A stretch of DNA of 39,196 nt from Flavobacteriales bacterium (GTDB lineage Bacteria > Bacteroidota > Bacteroidia > Flavobacteriales_D > Sanyastnellaceae). Within the stretch, counting starts at the first letter, position 1. Each line of letters opens with the position of its first letter. Positions 38,433 to 39,196 of this stretch are shown in pieces. The notes below the pieces were generated by a model. It was not told the origin of the DNA. It made no database searches and worked only from the letters and a program-made list of their open reading frames with translations. Location: assembly GCA_022428285.1 (NCBI GenBank), contig JAKMCX010000180.1, positions 1-39,196 on the forward strand, read 5' to 3'. Both the position numbers and the translations under genes were made by a program.

Positions 38433-38762
38433 TCAGGATGTTATATCCTGTCCTTCCTCCGGCGAAATGCCAGCTTGAGCCAGCAAAGACCGAACTTCTT
38501 CGAGGCCATCAAACACCTCGGTGGGCACTCCAACAGGTGTTGGTGTGGATTCCGAAGGAGGGGAGGCCGCATCGCTCAAAAGCTGAAGTGCAGCCATCGC
38601 CAAGAGGTCTTGGCGGTCTGATACGCCGTAATCACGCTGAAACCGTTGCACAATTTCATCGATTTTCCCCGCCGCATCACGCACGCTTTTGGCTTCTCCA
38701 TCCGCAACTGTGAGCGGATAGGTGCGGCCTGCGATGGTGACTTGGATGGAAGATTCGTTCAT
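38433..38762 (-). CDS. zapA: Cell division protein ZapA-like
   Basis: [61 protein letters not shown]; start at MNESSIQV; directly upstream of rny. Confidence 0.85.
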   Translation of the reverse strand: MNESSIQVTIAGRTYPLTVADGEAKSVRDAAGKIDEIVQRFQRDYGVSDRQDLLAMAALQLLSDAASPPSESTPTPVGVPTEVFDGLEEVRSLLAQAGISPEEGQDITS

Positions 38763-39187
38763 GCGGTCATGATTTCGGCCGAGGCCATATCCCGGGTGCG
38801 GGGCATGAGGGCGATGCAAGCGTCGATTTCTTCGACGAGGGCCCGAATGCGTTCACCGACGACGGGATTGGAGGAGTGGACAGGGGTAGGGGTGGGGGCA
38901 GGCGTGGGAGCGGCATCAACCTTGGCTTGTTCGCATGCAGCGAGCTGCATTTCCAAGGCCTCAACGCGGTTTGTCAGTCGCGCATTTTCCTCCGTCAGCT
39001 GTTTGCGCTCTGCAATCAGTCCTGACGTTCTCTTCTTGATGTCTTCAAGAACGTCGCCCAGAAGGGCGTAATCGGGATGCCGTTTCTCTTCCACGGACTC
39101 AAATTTAACCTTTGGATTCGAGGGGATGACACCAACGGGGTAATTTGCGAACATGCGACAGGGAATGAATCGGATTTTGGGGGTCAT
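38759..39187 (-). CDS. Coiled-coil protein (ZapB-like position), hypothetical
   Basis: ALLGDVLEDIKKRTSGLIAERKQLTEENARLTNRVEALEMQLAACEQAK coiled coil; overlaps the zapA start. The start codon may instead be internal (MFANYPV). Confidence 0.6.
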   Translation of the reverse strand: MTPKIRFIPCRMFANYPVGVIPSNPKVKFESVEEKRHPDYALLGDVLEDIKKRTSGLIAERKQLTEENARLTNRVEALEMQLAACEQAKVDAAPTPAPTPTPVHSSNPVVGERIRALVEEIDACIALMPRTRDMASAEIMTA

Positions 39188-39196
39188 GGCCTTGGT

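Overview
This window is about 39 kb of a moderately GC-rich Bacteroidota-like chromosome, probably Flavobacteriales-related. That placement rests on T9SS-type C-termini, a Bat/MoxR operon, TAnnTTTG promoter-like motifs, and thrS-infC-rpmI-rplT and zapA-rny gene orders. I see no CRISPR arrays, rRNAs, tRNAs or mobile elements. Most genes are housekeeping: thrS, infC, rpmI, rplT, recA, bcp, priA, serA, serC, rny and zapA, plus a MoxR/DUF58/Bat aerotolerance operon with two gene fusions. The strongest unusual signal is at 27925-30265. Downstream of priA there is a Bacteroidota-type promoter embedded in inverted repeats, then an almost leaderless 26-aa ORF, MNVNLSICCCCCPAPPGRLPSCKRMS, with five tandem UGU Cys codons. 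These codons overlap a protector hairpin. A perfect 11-bp antiterminator pairing is mutually exclusive with a Rho-independent terminator that ends 8 nt before a translationally coupled operon encoding an ATP-grasp ligase and a monomeric-sarcosine-oxidase-like flavoenzyme. This looks like a cysteine-responsive ribosome-mediated attenuator controlling a small uncharacterised amino-acid-metabolism operon. Other notable items are a nitric oxide synthase oxygenase running off the left edge (absent from the ORF track) and a secreted T9SS protein with a deiodinase/thioredoxin-like domain fused to TSP3-type calcium-binding repeats. Everything was read by eye; no alignments, HMM searches or RNA folding were run.
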